Shown: piece by piece, positions 1 through 29,138 of the stretch
How the letters are laid out: each line of letters opens with the position of its first letter
How positions within the stretch are numbered: position 1 is the first letter of the stretch
Origin: Rhynchonema sp. JSB1_4
Lineage: Eukaryota; Nematoda; Chromadorea; Monhysterida; Xyalidae
DNA: 64,000 nucleotides
Assembly (NCBI GenBank): GCA_030248065.1
Contig: JASAMV010006792.1
Coordinates: forward strand, 20,827 to 84,826
Direction: 5' to 3'
The notes under the pieces: generated by a model
Told to the model about the DNA's origin: nothing
The model's database searches: none
The model's input: only the letters and a program-made list of their open reading frames with translations
Made by a program: the position numbers and the translations under genes

Positions 1-1623
1 GTGCTGCTGGGTCGCAAAGCCGACGCACCGGTCACCGTGGTCGACCTTGGCAACCGGGTCTACCGCGCCAGTTACAAGCCGCAGATTTCCGGTGAGAATT
101 ATAATGATTTTTTTTATTTCAATCGAATCCAAACCATTATATGCAACTCGACTTGAAACTCAGGCAAATACAACTTGGAAGTGCTCTGGAACGACGAAGA
201 GATCGACGGCAGTCCGTTCAAGGTGGATGTCGGCGAGACGGGCGGGGCTGATAAGATCATTGTCAACACCGACACGCTCAAATTCGGCATCATCAAACAG
301 GAACTGCAGACCACCATTGATACGAGATTAGCCGAGCCAGGTTCAATACGAACATCATTTTAGCAATCCTTCCGACATTAATTGTTTCTTCAAATTTGAA
401 CATGACCGATTCACATGATAGGCCAACTGAGCTGCGAATGCGTCGGCCCATCGGGTCTGTGTCACAGCGCGTTGTTCGATAACGACCACGACGGCACGTA
501 CACACTCGTGATGAAACCGACCGAAGTCGGCAAGCATAATCTTTCAGTTAAATACACCGGCGAACACGTTGAAGGTTCAATTTTGTGATCTTGAAGAGTG
601 TTGCTGGATTTTGAAGGTTCCCGTGACACTGAAGTTGTCTGGCACGTTGGCTGTTTGCAGGCAGTCCATTCGCGATTTACGTCTCTCACCCGCCCGATCC
701 GAACAAGGTGCGTGTGTACGGGCCAGGTGTTGAACACGGCATTCTGTCACGGTATCGTTCCAACTTCATGGTCGAAACGAAAGGCGCCGGCGCCGGCCAG
801 CTGACCGTACGTGTACGAGGACCGAAAGGTATTCGGGAGTTTCGAACTTAGTAGCTGTGCGTTTGATTTCTTGCAAACACAACCTGCAGATGCGAAGTCA
901 AAAGGCGCAACTTTTCGAATCGAATATCTTTGGGATATTCCCAATTGTACAGCAAAGTCTTGATTGCCTGAGTCGACCTGCTTTCGCAGACCGGTGGTGC
1001 ATCAGGTCGTCGTCAGTGCGACAGCACTAGATGGTCCCGTGAACCGATGCCACGGGCTTTGTGCAGTTTAGAACACGATAGTGTGGTTGTTCTCATCGTT
1101 CATAGATGACCACTGCTTGTGCGCAGGACGAGTGACTCATTCCACCATTCGCATCACAGGTGCGTTCAACGTCGACATGACACGCGAGTCGAAACAGGAT
1201 CGCACCATTCACTGCAAGTACGAGCCGCGCGAGCCGGGCGATTACGTGATCGAGGTCAAATGGGCGAACGAGCACGTTCCCGGCAGTCCGTTCATGGTGA
1301 TGATATTCGACACTCAGGCCGAACTCGACCGATTCCTTCGCGGTCAACCGCCATCCCCGCCGCCAGGGACGCCATTCCTGCCTCCCGGTTGGGTGGGACC
1401 TCCACCTGGCATGATTGGACCTCCCGGCCCGATGCCGCCACCAGGTATGATCTACGGACCTCCACCCCCACCGGGTGCCTTCATTGGTGGCCCGCCACCT
1501 CCGATGATGTCCGGGCGACCGATGCTGCCCCCGCCACCCGTACCGGCAATCACATATCCGGACAGCACTCTTCACAGTACGGCCAGGAGAAGGCATCGTC
1601 AGTCGTTGCAGAATGGATACTAG
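1..1623 (+). CDS. Filamin-family protein, 3' end (last five exons, C-terminal Ig repeats and Pro-rich tail)
   Basis: Filamins crosslink actin and scaffold signalling proteins through arrays of Ig-like repeats. Exons read as 1-91, 164-340, 422-574, 661-828 and 1160-1623. All are joined in the same phase (G|GT donors, AG|GC or AG|GT acceptors), and the stop is at 1621-1623. Seen in the translation: the repeat-ending motif GSPF occurs three times (DGSPFKVDVG, EGSPFAIYV, PGSPFMVMIF), with EPGDYVIEVKW in the last repeat, which is typical of filamin domains. After the last repeat comes AELDRFLRGQ, then about 95 residues rich in PPPG/GPPG and a basic end. That tail could bind profilin, WW or EVH1 modules (inference). 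I see no canonical vertebrate-style C-terminal dimerisation repeat after it. The gene is cut by the window start, so the actin-binding CH domains are not visible. A Drosophila jitterbug-like filamin is a reasonable alternative label. Confidence 0.9.
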
Positions 1624-2061
1624 ACGATTTTGTATTGTTTTTATTTTATTTCACTTGAGGATTTCACAGATCAATTACAGGAATGATCAAAATAATACAT
1701 GAATACATCACTGCTTATCATTTATATATTGTAAATGTCAATTTTGTTCCCTTTGTATTTTGAATATGTTGCAAATGTATGCCTGTTACAAAGCGCTCAA
1801 GATAATTAATCTATGTGTATACATTTTCTATAACTATTGCCAATGGTCTATACCATCATTGTCCCGAATGTTGCTTGCACTTAGTCGCAATATAGCGCCC
1901 CAAATCCCCATCTTTTTTTACATTACTTGTACATTCACATAATCCTGCAAGAAAATTTCGTTCAAGATCGGTGCTTGCTAAATTTTCTTGTGCTTGTGGT
2001 ACAATGTTGGCAATTTTATTCAACTTCGAGGAAAGATGCCTTCCCTTTTTATCAAATTGTG
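1624..2061 (+). other. Probable 3' UTR and downstream sequence of the filamin gene
   Basis: AT-rich sequence with no credible ORF. AATAAT-like hexamers lie near 1690, but no perfect AATAAA is close. A canonical AATAAA lies at about 2630, so the transcript end is not fixed. Confidence 0.4.
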
Positions 2062-2336
2062 GTTAAGGGCTACATCATATAGACCCGAAACCCGAAACAT
2101 AAATTTTTTCCATGTCCATGTTTCGGGTTTCGGGGAAGAAAAAACCCGAAACCCGAAACACAAAGCATGATAATCGAAAATGTTTCGACTGACTGTATAA
2201 ATTGTTCACGTCAGCTACAAGTGGAAAGACCGAAACATTTTCGATTATCATGCTTCGTGTTTCGTGTTTTTTTTCAAAACCCGACACATGGACATAGAAA
2301 AAGTTTATGTTTCGGGTCTATCTGGTGCAGCCCTAA
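2062..2336. mobile_element. Inverted-repeat MITE, termini AGGGCT...ATAGACCCGAAAC
   Basis: The left end (AGGGCTACATCATATAGAC) is mirrored at the right end (GTCTATCTGGTGCAGCCCT). Inside are repeated CCCGAAACCCGAAAC blocks in both orientations. The terminal motif CCAGATAGACCCG recurs in the element at 52062-52292. An internal block matches a fragment near 60190-60300, so this is a dispersed family. No transposase is encoded, and the target-site duplication is unclear. Confidence 0.7.
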
Positions 2337-4097
2337 CATAAATTTTCGGGTGTTTGTAATCAATGTATACTGTATGATTATTGCTTCAAAGTTCTATTGT
2401 TATAATCACAGCGCTACTTCGGGAATTTTACATTGATACAAACGAGATGACTAATTGAAGCTTGGGGTGCAGGACAAAATGTGTACTTTGCTCTGCTTTC
2501 ATGTCATTTACTTTTATGATATCCGTAGCCTATTTTAGCAGTTTTATTTTTTTGCATAATAACAAAATGATTATTATTAATACGAAACACGCTGTTTATG
2601 CAATGTGCCTACACTGTTTAACTTCATGAATAAAAACTTGTTAAAAACCGCTTGAGATTACAATACAATCAAAAATCACTGAACCTGGGGAAGCCACTGT
2701 GAGATCATTACACAAAACCGCAGTGTTAAAAAACAATTATTTGCCCAGCCATAAATGCATCACAAATTACTGGAATGGACTAACAAGCCTGTTTTTGCGC
2801 CATCGCTTTCCATTTCTGAAACGGTAGAAAATCTATTTTGTGATAAGATCATGATCAATAATAATGTTAAGAAAATAGGAAAACGAACGGACCGCTTTCT
2901 CTTCGGTCGCCAACGCACGAAACTGTTGCATTGTGAATCGATTGAACTCGTCACTATGATCCTCCGCGTTTTTGCCGAATTCCTCCGCCAAACGGTGACG
3001 TTCCTCCGCCAGCCACATGGAAAAGGCCGATGGCCTGAAACAGTGGGATACATGTTTTACCGGAGCCGAGAAGATCAGTTAAGCTGTCGTCAGGCGTTAC
3101 GGGCCAGAACAGGATCGTGCCACTGGCATTGCGCGAAACATCTGATCATTTGACGAGGTATTTGATTGGGTTTTTACATCATTGCCAGCCAACCCACTGG
3201 CAAGGAGAAGCTGGAGTGGGTCAATGGACGCTGTCTATTTTGTGTTGCGCCAATTCAGTAGACGAAATCTGCAGCGGTGCGCCCAAATTACCACCAACTA
3301 AATAAACGTAAGTCATTGCAGGGCACGTGTGTTGTGAAAAAATTGCTCTCATCTCAATTCGGCAATGCTCAGCCGTGTTCGATCTCAAAAATTCGTGTCA
3401 TTTATTGTTGTTGTCACAAACTAGGCGCTTCGACAATTGATTTAAGGTGAAAGATATGGTTTGTGGTCGGCGGGGCACTCGACAGCCAACATCTAGTTCC
3501 CGACACCCGAGAAAAAAGCCGACACCCGAAGTCTTTGAACCAAAAACAGACAAAATGTTGCTCATTTGCATCACCAAATGTAATTTTTTCTCAGTTTACT
3601 GAATTCAAGTTTCAAATTTCAAACGAAATAAACATCAAAGTGTCACATTCTCAACTTTCGGAAGCATTTGGCTTGAAGAAAATTTTCTCTCAAAATTCTG
3701 CTCACGGCGAAACCGATGTTTTGAACCGTAAATGTTCGGTATCGGCTGTCGGTCTTAAAAAAACCGACATCCGACACCCGATATCCCTCTGCCTGTCTAC
3801 AGTGAAACATTTGTAGTCACACATTTGGTCACACAACACACGAATTGCACTCAACCGCATATTGGGTTGTGATGAAGATCGATAGAATAGAGAACACAGA
3901 AATGTTTCACGATAGGTATAAGAACGGCCTGCAGTTGGAGCAAAACAATTCCCAGGTTCACAATTCGCAAACAGAAATCAACAAGTAAAAGTCCAACAAC
4001 ATGTTGGAGACTGACTTTTCGTTTATCCGACCTGTCGAGTGTTTTATGACTAAAATGGATTTGCTCTTTGCGACCTAGTGCAAACGCGGCATTCTGC
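2337..4097. other. Gene-free intergenic stretch
   Basis: Nothing with homology or splice context is recognised. The open frames on both strands around 2755-3150 and 3463-3816 have composition expected by chance. Several CGACACCCGA-type repeats occur at 3505-3535 and 3765-3785, in a decayed inverted arrangement. Confidence 0.5.
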
Positions 4098-4532
4098 AGG
4101 CTCTCAAAGTTTTGATAAAACACAACTTGCTCTCAAAGTTTGGATAAAACACAACTTGCTCTCAAAGTTTGGATAAAACACAACTTGCTCTCAAAGTTTG
4201 GATAAAACACAACTTGCTCTCAAAGTTTGGATAAAACACAACTTGCTCTCAAAGTTTGGATAAAACACAACTTGCTCTCAAAGTTTGGATAAAACACAAC
4301 TTGCTCTCAAAGTTTGGATAAAACACAACTTGCTCTCAAAGTTTGGATAAAACACAACTTGCTCTCAAAGTTTGGATAAAACACAACTTGCTCTCAAAGT
4401 TTGGATAAAACACAACTTGCTCTCAAAGTTTGGATAAAACACAACTTGCTCTCAAAGTTTGGATAAAACACAACTTGCTCTCAAAGTTTGGATAAAACAC
4501 AACTTGCTCTCAAAGTTTGGATAAAACACAAC
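4098..4532. repeat. 29-bp tandem repeat (minisatellite), about 15 copies
   Basis: The unit GATAAAACACAACTTGCTCT plus CAAAGTTTG repeats head to tail with a constant 29-bp period. The copies are essentially identical apart from the first, which has one base missing near 4111. Such homogeneity implies recent expansion or ongoing homogenisation. Confidence 0.97.
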
Positions 4533-5161
4533 TTATCACTCAAAATCTCAACAATCTGAGTGTAATCGCAATGACCAAACTCACTTTGCCGGTGACGTTG
4601 TTTTGCCAAACGGCAACCGCGACTGTTTCACTTGTTTCGTGGGCTGTCGGGGTTGAACTGCCGGCAGTTTGGTTGCCGGTTTTGACATCATGTCGAACAC
4701 ACTGCTGCTGTGGTTGGCTGTGGTGGTTACGTTGTCGCTGGTGGACTGAAAGACATGTGCGCAGAAAGGCTGATTATACTGTGGTCAACTCAAGTGGTCA
4801 AATCAGCTCGTCAACTCACAGTGGCCCTGAGCGAGTGCGAGAAATAGTATACATGATGGCACATGGTCAGGAATACAGCCAACCTTGAAAGGATTTCTGC
4901 TCGAAGCCGCTGATTTGCTCGGATCCAGCGTCGCTGACCAGTCCAGTGAGTTTTGATCGTTGCTCTGGAATTTTCTGCACATATAGGTTATTCTCATGGA
5001 ACATCAGGTTTGTGATAAACGCGTTTTGAACTTGATCCGCGGCAGCACCGTAAGTTGTTGCGCTCGATCAATCGCTGCTACGAACGGATATTACTCGTCG
5101 GTATCACACTCTCAATCCGGTAAACCAAACACCGAATCTAATCCGATTCCGTGACAATTAA

Positions 5162-5701
5162 AGGGTGTGTCTAACGTCTCTTAACCCCATGTTTTATGAG
5201 GTGCAATCGAAAGATGACCTCGACAGCCCGCCGTGTGCAAAAAACCGCGTCTTGTAGCTCGCTAAATCGCGAAATCTTGAGGGTTACTTTTCGAATTAAA
5301 TCAATTTCCGGACACAAATCTCCAGGCGCTTTTGAGCGGGCGCTACTCACGTTTGGCGTTTTTCTGCTAAAACATTGCATGTTTAAGCGCGGCTCAGCCG
5401 CCTATACAATGCACGTACACGCTCAACACACACCGCTCTGGCTGCTGGCTTGACTGTGGACACAGTGAATGTTTCATTTAACACATAGAAGCTGGTTTGT
5501 GTGTGTTTCGCTTCGTAGCTCTTTTCCGTCTGCTCAGTCTGAATTTTGTGTCCGGAAATTGATTTTATTCGAAAAGTAACCCTCAAGATTTCGCGATTTA
5601 GCGAGTTAGAAGACGCGGTTTTTTGCACACGGCGGCCTTTCGGGGGCATCTTTCAAGTCCGCCCAAAAAAACATGGGGTTAGGAGACGTTAGACACACCC
5701 T
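5162..5701. mobile_element. 540-bp inverted-repeat MITE flanked by TTAA
   Basis: The termini AGGGTGTGTCTAACGTCTC and its reverse complement sit directly inside TTAA at 5158-5161 and 5702-5705. Arms of more than 150 bp carry blocks such as GTGCAAAAAACCGCGTCTT in opposite orientations. TTAA duplications are the target of piggyBac-type transposases (family knowledge). Assignment to that superfamily is inference, because the terminal bases are not the usual CCC. Confidence 0.8.
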
Positions 5702-6125
5702 TTAAGCAAGAGAGACTGACATGGAAGTAGTAGATCACCGAAAAACAAACAAACATGCGACGTACCAGATGGTCGTCATGCATTCCACTCATGTCCTGTG
5801 TGTCCATATGGTCGCCATCATGATCAACCGTCCGTTTGCGTTTCACGCTGGTCGCACGTGGTCGCGGAATGTGGTCGTCGCCGCCAGCACTGTCCGCCAC
5901 GGACGACACACGTTGACTGCAAATGACGAAATAACGTAGGAAACATTGAAATTAGGATGACGAACAAAACACGTGCGTCACGCGCTACGAAGTAATTTTG
6001 ATGATGACCTGTTGCACAGAACAGTGGTGTCGTCTCGAAATCAAAAAGTCGCAGGATACCCCTGGCCGAAAATTTCGGATTCTCGGATATAGTCACCCCC
6101 AAAACCCCCACCCCCCACACCAACA

Positions 6126-6154
6126 ACAAAAAAAAAAAAAAACAAAAAAAAAAA

Positions 6155-6220
<66 letters not shown>
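6126..6220. repeat. Poly(A) tract with sparse C interruptions
   Basis: About 90 bases of A with three C interruptions at its left end follow a short CA/CCC-rich segment. It may be the tail of a retroposed sequence, but nothing recognisable precedes it. Confidence 0.9.
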
Positions 6221-6223
<3 letters not shown>

Positions 6224-6758
6224 ACACATAGTGAACAGAGCGGGAACCGGTCGGTTTGATCACTATGCCTTTAAAACGCTTCGAAAAAGAGCCAATTTTC
6301 AACGCAGTTTGAAAAAATATCACTTTTTTGAGATGGGTCAAAAAATGACATTTTTGGTGCGGTGGTTGTATGTATTAGAAAGCGATTTCTGGCACGTTTA
6401 TGGCGAAAATAGACGCGAAAACGTTTTTTTATAAAATAGTTTTGCCGTTTTGTCAACAGATTTCTGACCTGTGTTTGTGACCCTGATCAAGGCACTGCGT
6501 TACCAACTCTATGAGTAACTTTTGGTGAACATTCACTCTCACTCCATCCTTGAAAATTGCAGAACGACTTACTGTATATTGAAAAATTGAATCGTTTTAC
6601 ATCAGGATTGTTTGACAAAACCAATGTTTGATAAAATCACAGCTCCGTATTTATCTCATCACAACATTTACGCATTGCGCAGAACATTTTCACGAACGAG
6701 GTACTCAACAAAGCTTCCAGCGACAATCACCGATTATCGAACAATTACTCGTCCAATA

Positions 6759-23279
<16,521 letters not shown>

Positions 23280-23878
23280 GATGCTGTGCTGGTTTTCACC
23301 CAAAAAACGCTTGATAAAGGATCACACTCCGTTTTCCATTTCAGTTTTGCTTTTTCAGTTTTTCGAACACTAAATTCAAAAATTTTCTCTGACTTTCCGT
23401 TTCGCGCGCGATGATCCTGATTCGGGCAGGCAACAATTCGATGCACTCCGCTCCGGATTCAAAGCTGCAGGGAGCGTCATCCGGTAAACATAGTGTTTCA
23501 CTTGCAACATACCAGAATTTTCCACATAAAGCCCCCTATTTATGCAGTACAAACCACCCCATTTCACATACGAGGGTCGACTATAAAAAACAATCTGGGC
23601 ATGCCTCAGGCCAATCGTGGCCAAAGTCGTACCAGTCCAACCGCCTTCAAAGTTGATCGGTCGATAGTGTAGAGACAGATTACTGTTCGAACCGAAAGTG
23701 GGTAGGATATGATGCACTTTTAATAACGGGGAGCGCATGTACATTCCATGATGTATTTTTGTCGATTTTCTGATTCAGGGGGATGCACAAAGGTAACAAT
23801 AGGGTATATATGTGTCACTTGTATAGTATTTCCTTTTTATGCGAGTCAAAGGAAAGCCGTGTCAACGTTCTAAGCCAA

Positions 23879-24077
23879 CTCCTAGCTGAGGTCGAAATCC
23901 ACGACTCTCCTTGAAAATGCAAAGAAAGAGAAATCACATGTGACATGCACGCCGCCAACGTCACCAGAAGCCTGAAACATTGTTTCGTGCGCCGGAATCT
24001 TACGTGGCGTGTGACGTCTGATTTCTCTTTCTTTGCATTTTCAAGGTGAATCGCATATTTTCGACCTTAGCTAGGAG
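23879..24077. mobile_element. Inverted-repeat MITE upstream of WDHD1
   Basis: Termini CTCCTAGCTGAGGTCGAAA and TTTCGACCTTAGCTAGGAG mirror each other. Inner arms share AAAATGCAAAGAAAGAGAAA in inverted orientation. CAA follows and precedes the ends, a possible 3-bp duplication. It lies about 600 bp 5' of the WDHD1 start codon. Confidence 0.8.
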
Positions 24078-24661
24078 CAACTGGATCGCACGTTGAGTGG
24101 GTGTTTGGACCAATATAATACGGAAAGACTATACATAGTTGCGTGATAAAGACAGCCCCTATGAAGATGATTATGTGATTTAGCCCATAAACATCCGCCA
24201 CACACAATCACCTGGATTGTAAACAAGATAAAAACAGGAAGATATGCGGGGGGCCATACGCAGTGCGTTATTATTCTCTGAGGCTAATTTCCGACGCTGT
24301 GCGTTATTCGGAACCATGAAAAGGCGGCTGAACGCAAGCGCTTGCGTAACTTCAATGGGAGGTCGGGCAGCAGTATAATCTCGTTTTTTATATGTTAGCT
24401 AGATTTCGTATAAGATCACTTATGACCAACAATGTATTTGTTTTCATTTGGCCCTCGTGTGGGAACTTGTGGAGGAACGAACCTCTGTTCTTATGTATAT
24501 TTCAAGTATGTATTGGTCGCACAATGACTTTATAAGAATTGGTCAAATTTTTTTCCTGAATCGTAAAGAGGGAAAGTGACGGGGCAATCACGTTGCGTTA
24601 CGCGATCGCACACAAAGCATGCAACCAATGGAATGTTTCAGACCCGCAGCAACGTGGGAGC

Positions 24662-25363
24662 CAGGGTTGGAAAAAAAATTTTTTTTAAACAAGTTTTTTT
24701 TAAAAAAAAAATTTTTTTTTTAAATTTTTTTTTAAAAGTCTCAGATTCGGAGAAATTTTACCAAATTTGCCTAAAAAACGCGCAAAATCGCGAAAAAATG
24801 CAACTTTAATTGACAAGTCACTTTTGTGACTTGGTTTGCATCACTTATGAAGGGTGTTTACGTCATTTCGATGCGATCCAACAGTCTGTGCTTGTTATGG
24901 ACCTATGATTGCTGCTCTGTGGTATCAGACACAACGGTTTGTGGTCGAATAAGCAAGATTCACTCATAAACCATACAGAATTGAGAATATAAGCTGCAGA
25001 AATATTTGTCGGGTCGCTGAATCAGTCGTATATGACCGACCCGATGGGGTATGACATCAAAGTACCATGTAAGTACATACATACTGTGTCTCATGTATCA
25101 CGGGGAGGTATAATAACATCATTTGGGGCATCTTAGATACCAAATACATGCCCCAAAAGTGATTTTGTGAAGAAAATTCTTCGACCCTTGAGAAAAAATG
25201 ACAAAAATAACCCCCAAAAAGGCCATTTTTGGACGTTTTAGAACATCTTGTTCCCCCGAAAAATTTTAAAAAAAAATTTTTTTTTAAAAAAAAATTTTCA
25301 AAAACCTTTTTTTTAAAAAATAAAATTTTTTTTTAAAAAAAAAATTTTTTTTGCCCAACCCTG
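24662..25363. mobile_element. hAT-like MITE, CAGGGTTGG family, 8-bp target duplication (copy A)
   Basis: Begins CAGGGTTGGAAAAAAAA and ends TTTTGCCCAACCCTG, flanked on both sides by GTGGGAGC (24654-24661 and 25364-25371). Homopolymeric A/T blocks line both ends. The interior is nearly the same as 33375-34065 (for example GACAAGTCACTTTTGTGACT). Confidence 0.93.
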
Positions 25364-25388
25364 GTGGGAGCTCTGCTAGATTTATTTT

Positions 25389-26060
25389 TAGCTGAAAATG
25401 TTTTGTGAGAATCACAAATAGCACAGTGGTTAAGAGTGACTGAACGTAAAAATCAGGATCGATTTGATGAATTCTTTTATGGTCATTGGCTGGAATTCAC
25501 AAAACAAAGTCAAGCTCAACGTCAAAGTTCAAAGTCAGATGTTTCGGCCTCACGCTGGCTCGTGCAGCAGACGCGATTTTCTAAACGAAGGATCAAGTTT
25601 GACGCATTATTGTGCACGATTGGATGCGTTTCTCGGGATGCTGTTATTTGAAGGACGAAGCACAAGCGTTTCAGAAGATTATTTCTGAGTTATAATAATT
25701 TCTGACAGATGGCATTGAAATAATGTGGCGATCATTGATCGATTTTTGAACCTCCGTTGGTGATCGTCTGTTCATTTCTTTGCCTCTTTTCAGAAATTCA
25801 TGGAACTCAGAAATACTCTCACAAAACGCTTCTGTTACATCCCTATAGTAATATTTTGGCTAGATAAACATCCAGTCTTGCATAATAATGAGTCAAAGTT
25901 GACCCTTCGTTTAAAAACTTGCGTCTGCTGCACGAGCCAGCGTGACGCCGAAACATCTGACGTTGAACTTTGACGTTGAGCTTGACGGTGAGCTTGCCTT
26001 TGTTTTATGAATTCCACCCATTGTGCGACCAATATAACCACAACACAGGTTCCACCACTG
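25389..26060. repeat. Inverted-repeat element and dispersed repeat
   Basis: Segments around 25500-25615 and 25875-26000 are reverse complements, sharing CACGCTGGCTCGTGCAGCAG and TCAAAGTTGA-like parts. The segment 25389-25480 recurs inverted at 52430-52497, with GCACAGTGGTTAAGAGTGAC. A related block lies inside the MITE at 56795-57402 (CAGACGCG...TTTCTAAACGAA). No gene is recognised. Confidence 0.65.
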
Positions 26061-29000
26061 CCCAAAGCCGTTGATAGTGTGTTTCACGTGGTATAGTGCA
26101 CCGAATGCTGTGCTATTCAGATTCTGTTGACAACGTTATCCGGTGGCGGGCAACCAAGAGCAACAGCACAAACTATGATGTCATCTGCACACATCAGGAT
26201 CCTTTTGAATGACGTTTATGGGCGATAAAACCGCGCAAAGCAACACAACAATAATCATATTGGTCCCTTGAGTCCCGACGGGACACGTGGCCATGTGTAT
26301 TCCACGCAGACTTCCACTTGGAAAACCTTAGGGGCCCTGAGTCGATGCTGGCTATCTGGAAAATGGGGGTGCACTGGCAATGATGAAAAAAATCCATTCA
26401 GAGCGCCCGAGGCATTAAATAAAATTTTTTCACGTGAAACTCCCTAGACCTGTTTCGGGTGAGGGGGGGAGGTGTTTAAGTGGAAAACTCCGATGTGAAC
26501 CTTATGTACATATCTGTTACTTGTGGTCACATGTTAAGCCCATCCGTTCCTTCATCATATATTGATCAGTTCGCTTGCTGACGGTCATGTGGTCTCTCTC
26601 TGTTGTTTACGTCGTTTTTATTTTGGCCGTCAGCCGGCAGGCCGACCCATCCGAGATAAGGCCTCTTTCTCAGAGCCATTCTGGCCACATGCGAAAAACC
26701 AGCCAGCCAGCAACGCGCGCGCGCGGCTCTACATTGAAATACAGCAGCAGGTCGAACCCTATTTTCGGGCCTTGTGTTCGCTTTCAACGCGCACTTTCAA
26801 CGCGTATACTGCACATGTCTTTTCGGCGCCGCTATATGTAACTATTGCGGTATCTTGAGCCGCTAAGTCCAACTCAGCAGCGTGTAGCTTGGTATATATA
26901 AATGCAGTTAGCTGGCGAGAAAATAACACTGTTTTTTCTCGCTTCCCTGGCCTCCGAAAAGTGTCCCAATATCCAAAATAACAAGGTTGCCACTGCGAGT
27001 GTTTCGAAGTCACTTCTAGTCACTTTTTTCTCCTTGGGTGCCTGTCTACATGTGATCAAAATGCACTTTAAGCTAAATCTGGTTCATGCCAACCTGCCAT
27101 ATTGCTCAAACACTATTTTATGTGGTTTTCTGCCGGAGTAGATATGGCGACTGGTATAATAAACATTTGTTTTAGGCTGTGGGCTATTTTTTCTGGCACA
27201 CCATATAGCCTCTTTTCAGCATGAACTATGGCACCTCTGGTTACGCTGGTCAAACGGGAGCTAATTTATGGCCGATATGTCAAACTTGGTGATTCGGCTG
27301 GCCCGCCAGCGGTTTTGCCTGTGCTTGAAAATGTGTTCAGACCGTATATGCAAATACGATTAGTTCTGCCGTGGTTGCGCAATCGTTTCTTTCAAATGTG
27401 CTGGACGGGCAAGAATCTTCATTTTCATTACATGAGGTGTGACAAAAAAATCTCTTCCAAGACGAGACACCGGACAGGTCTTCAAACTTTGCTACTAATG
27501 GACACTCCTCCCATCTGCAATCTATGGGAACAAGCTGCAGCAGCGCATGCTTTCCTGGTCTGCATCTGGCCCGATGCGTTCACGAAGCCGCATAGTACAT
27601 GGCTAGTTTGCGACCGCATGCATTTGAATGTGGGCCGCTGTATAAGTACACGCACTATCGCACGGTTCTAGCTGCCGTCAGCAATATACATGTGTAGTAG
27701 TTGAGCCCTTTACATGTACACACACGGACAACTTGTGCCTGCCAATAGCACACGTGCTCTACCCGCAAGCTGTGAGCGCTGACTGGGGCACTATACATAC
27801 ATATATAGTTTTTGCACTTTTGCGCATGCATCATCTGCGTGCAAGAAAGGCGAGCTCTGTGGCTCACGCGCGCTTGCTGGCTCCATGCACTTGCAAAAGT
27901 GTAGGCGCTCCTCGTTTCTCCGAGACTTAGGTATGTATGGATATGTTTCAGACTGAAAGCTTCTGTTTGTTTGGTCGCGGGTGCGGAAACAAATTTTCCG
28001 TACTATGTAGTTTTCTGAAACTGCATACTAAAAAGGGTCCTTGCTCCTGTTTACGAATGCAATGCAGTGAGCTGAAGGCAGGTACACAGCTGCCCATTAG
28101 CTCGTTGGTATACCACGAACATATGTAAATACCTATAGCTTTGTCAACAAAGTATACAATCTGTGCATGTTTTCAAACATTGATATTGTTCCCTTGTGCC
28201 TGATAGAGTTTCTTGTTTCAAATGTGCCCGCCTGGGCAGGCATAACCATAATACCTGCCATAAAGCTCTTCCTGCTCAAATCATCGTCACCTCAGGGCAT
28301 TCCTTTTTGGATTTGATCAAATATTCAGAAATTAGTATCCGCAGTGCCGATACCGAGATGCATAAAGCGGGTTACTCTGTAAGCTTTATTGCATTATTAT
28401 GCAAATATACAGTAGTAGGTACATGTCCAGCGTTGCATCAGAGACTTTATTTTTAGTAACGGGTAATTTGCAGAATGTGATTATTTTTATGAAGTTTCCC
28501 GGAAAATATCTGTCGCAAAAAAATATAGCATGTACAGGCAATGAGGCGGCGGTTTTGTATATAATCGCGTGTGCCCATTATACGCCCACGTGCAAGATGG
28601 TGCATTTCTGGGTTTGGGATGGAGGAAAAAGCGGGCGAAAAATCGATTTCCACAGGCTCCTGACAAATTCAACAATCTGCTTTAGTAAACATTAATCATT
28701 CATGACCCACAATGAATTAGATACGTACAACACATATACACAATGATGAAGTTAATTCTGCACGAAATTTTCCACCCGGACAAAAAAGATCTGTTTTTGA
28801 CAAATAGTAGGACATTTTTGAGTCGCTGTTTTATTCACCAGTGATGAGCACAAAGCTTTATGAACCGCAATTTTGTTTATGGCACCCGCGCAAACACATA
28901 CATATATACGAGGTTACCACTATTTTTTTATTACGTATGCTGATCACGATTCGTTGCTATTTACCTATTTGCGTACGTATCTCGAGTTGGCTAATTCGCA

Positions 29001-29138
29001 TAATTCAGCATCGATTAGCGTCAAGCTAAATATAAAGCATAGCATCAGATGTGACAGGGACCAAGTGCGTGGGTTTTTTTTTTCAGAGAATACGTAATAA
29101 ATAATAACTTCACGCGCTGAAAGCACAAACAAGTCAAC
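26061..29138. other. Gene-free intergenic stretch before the globin gene
   Basis: No homology or exon chain is recognised on either strand. The longest open frame (27228-27671, +) has an ordinary start context but no recognisable domain or spliced partner. The area is rich in short alternating TGCATG/CATGTA motifs. Promoter elements of the globin gene presumably lie at its right end but are not identifiable. Confidence 0.5.

Noticed and set aside
5998..6231. Poly-Lys/poly-Phe open frames
   Set aside because: Translation of a poly(A) tract.
27228..27671. 147-codon open frame
   Set aside because: No recognisable domain, no upstream or downstream exon partner, and ordinary composition; probably chance.
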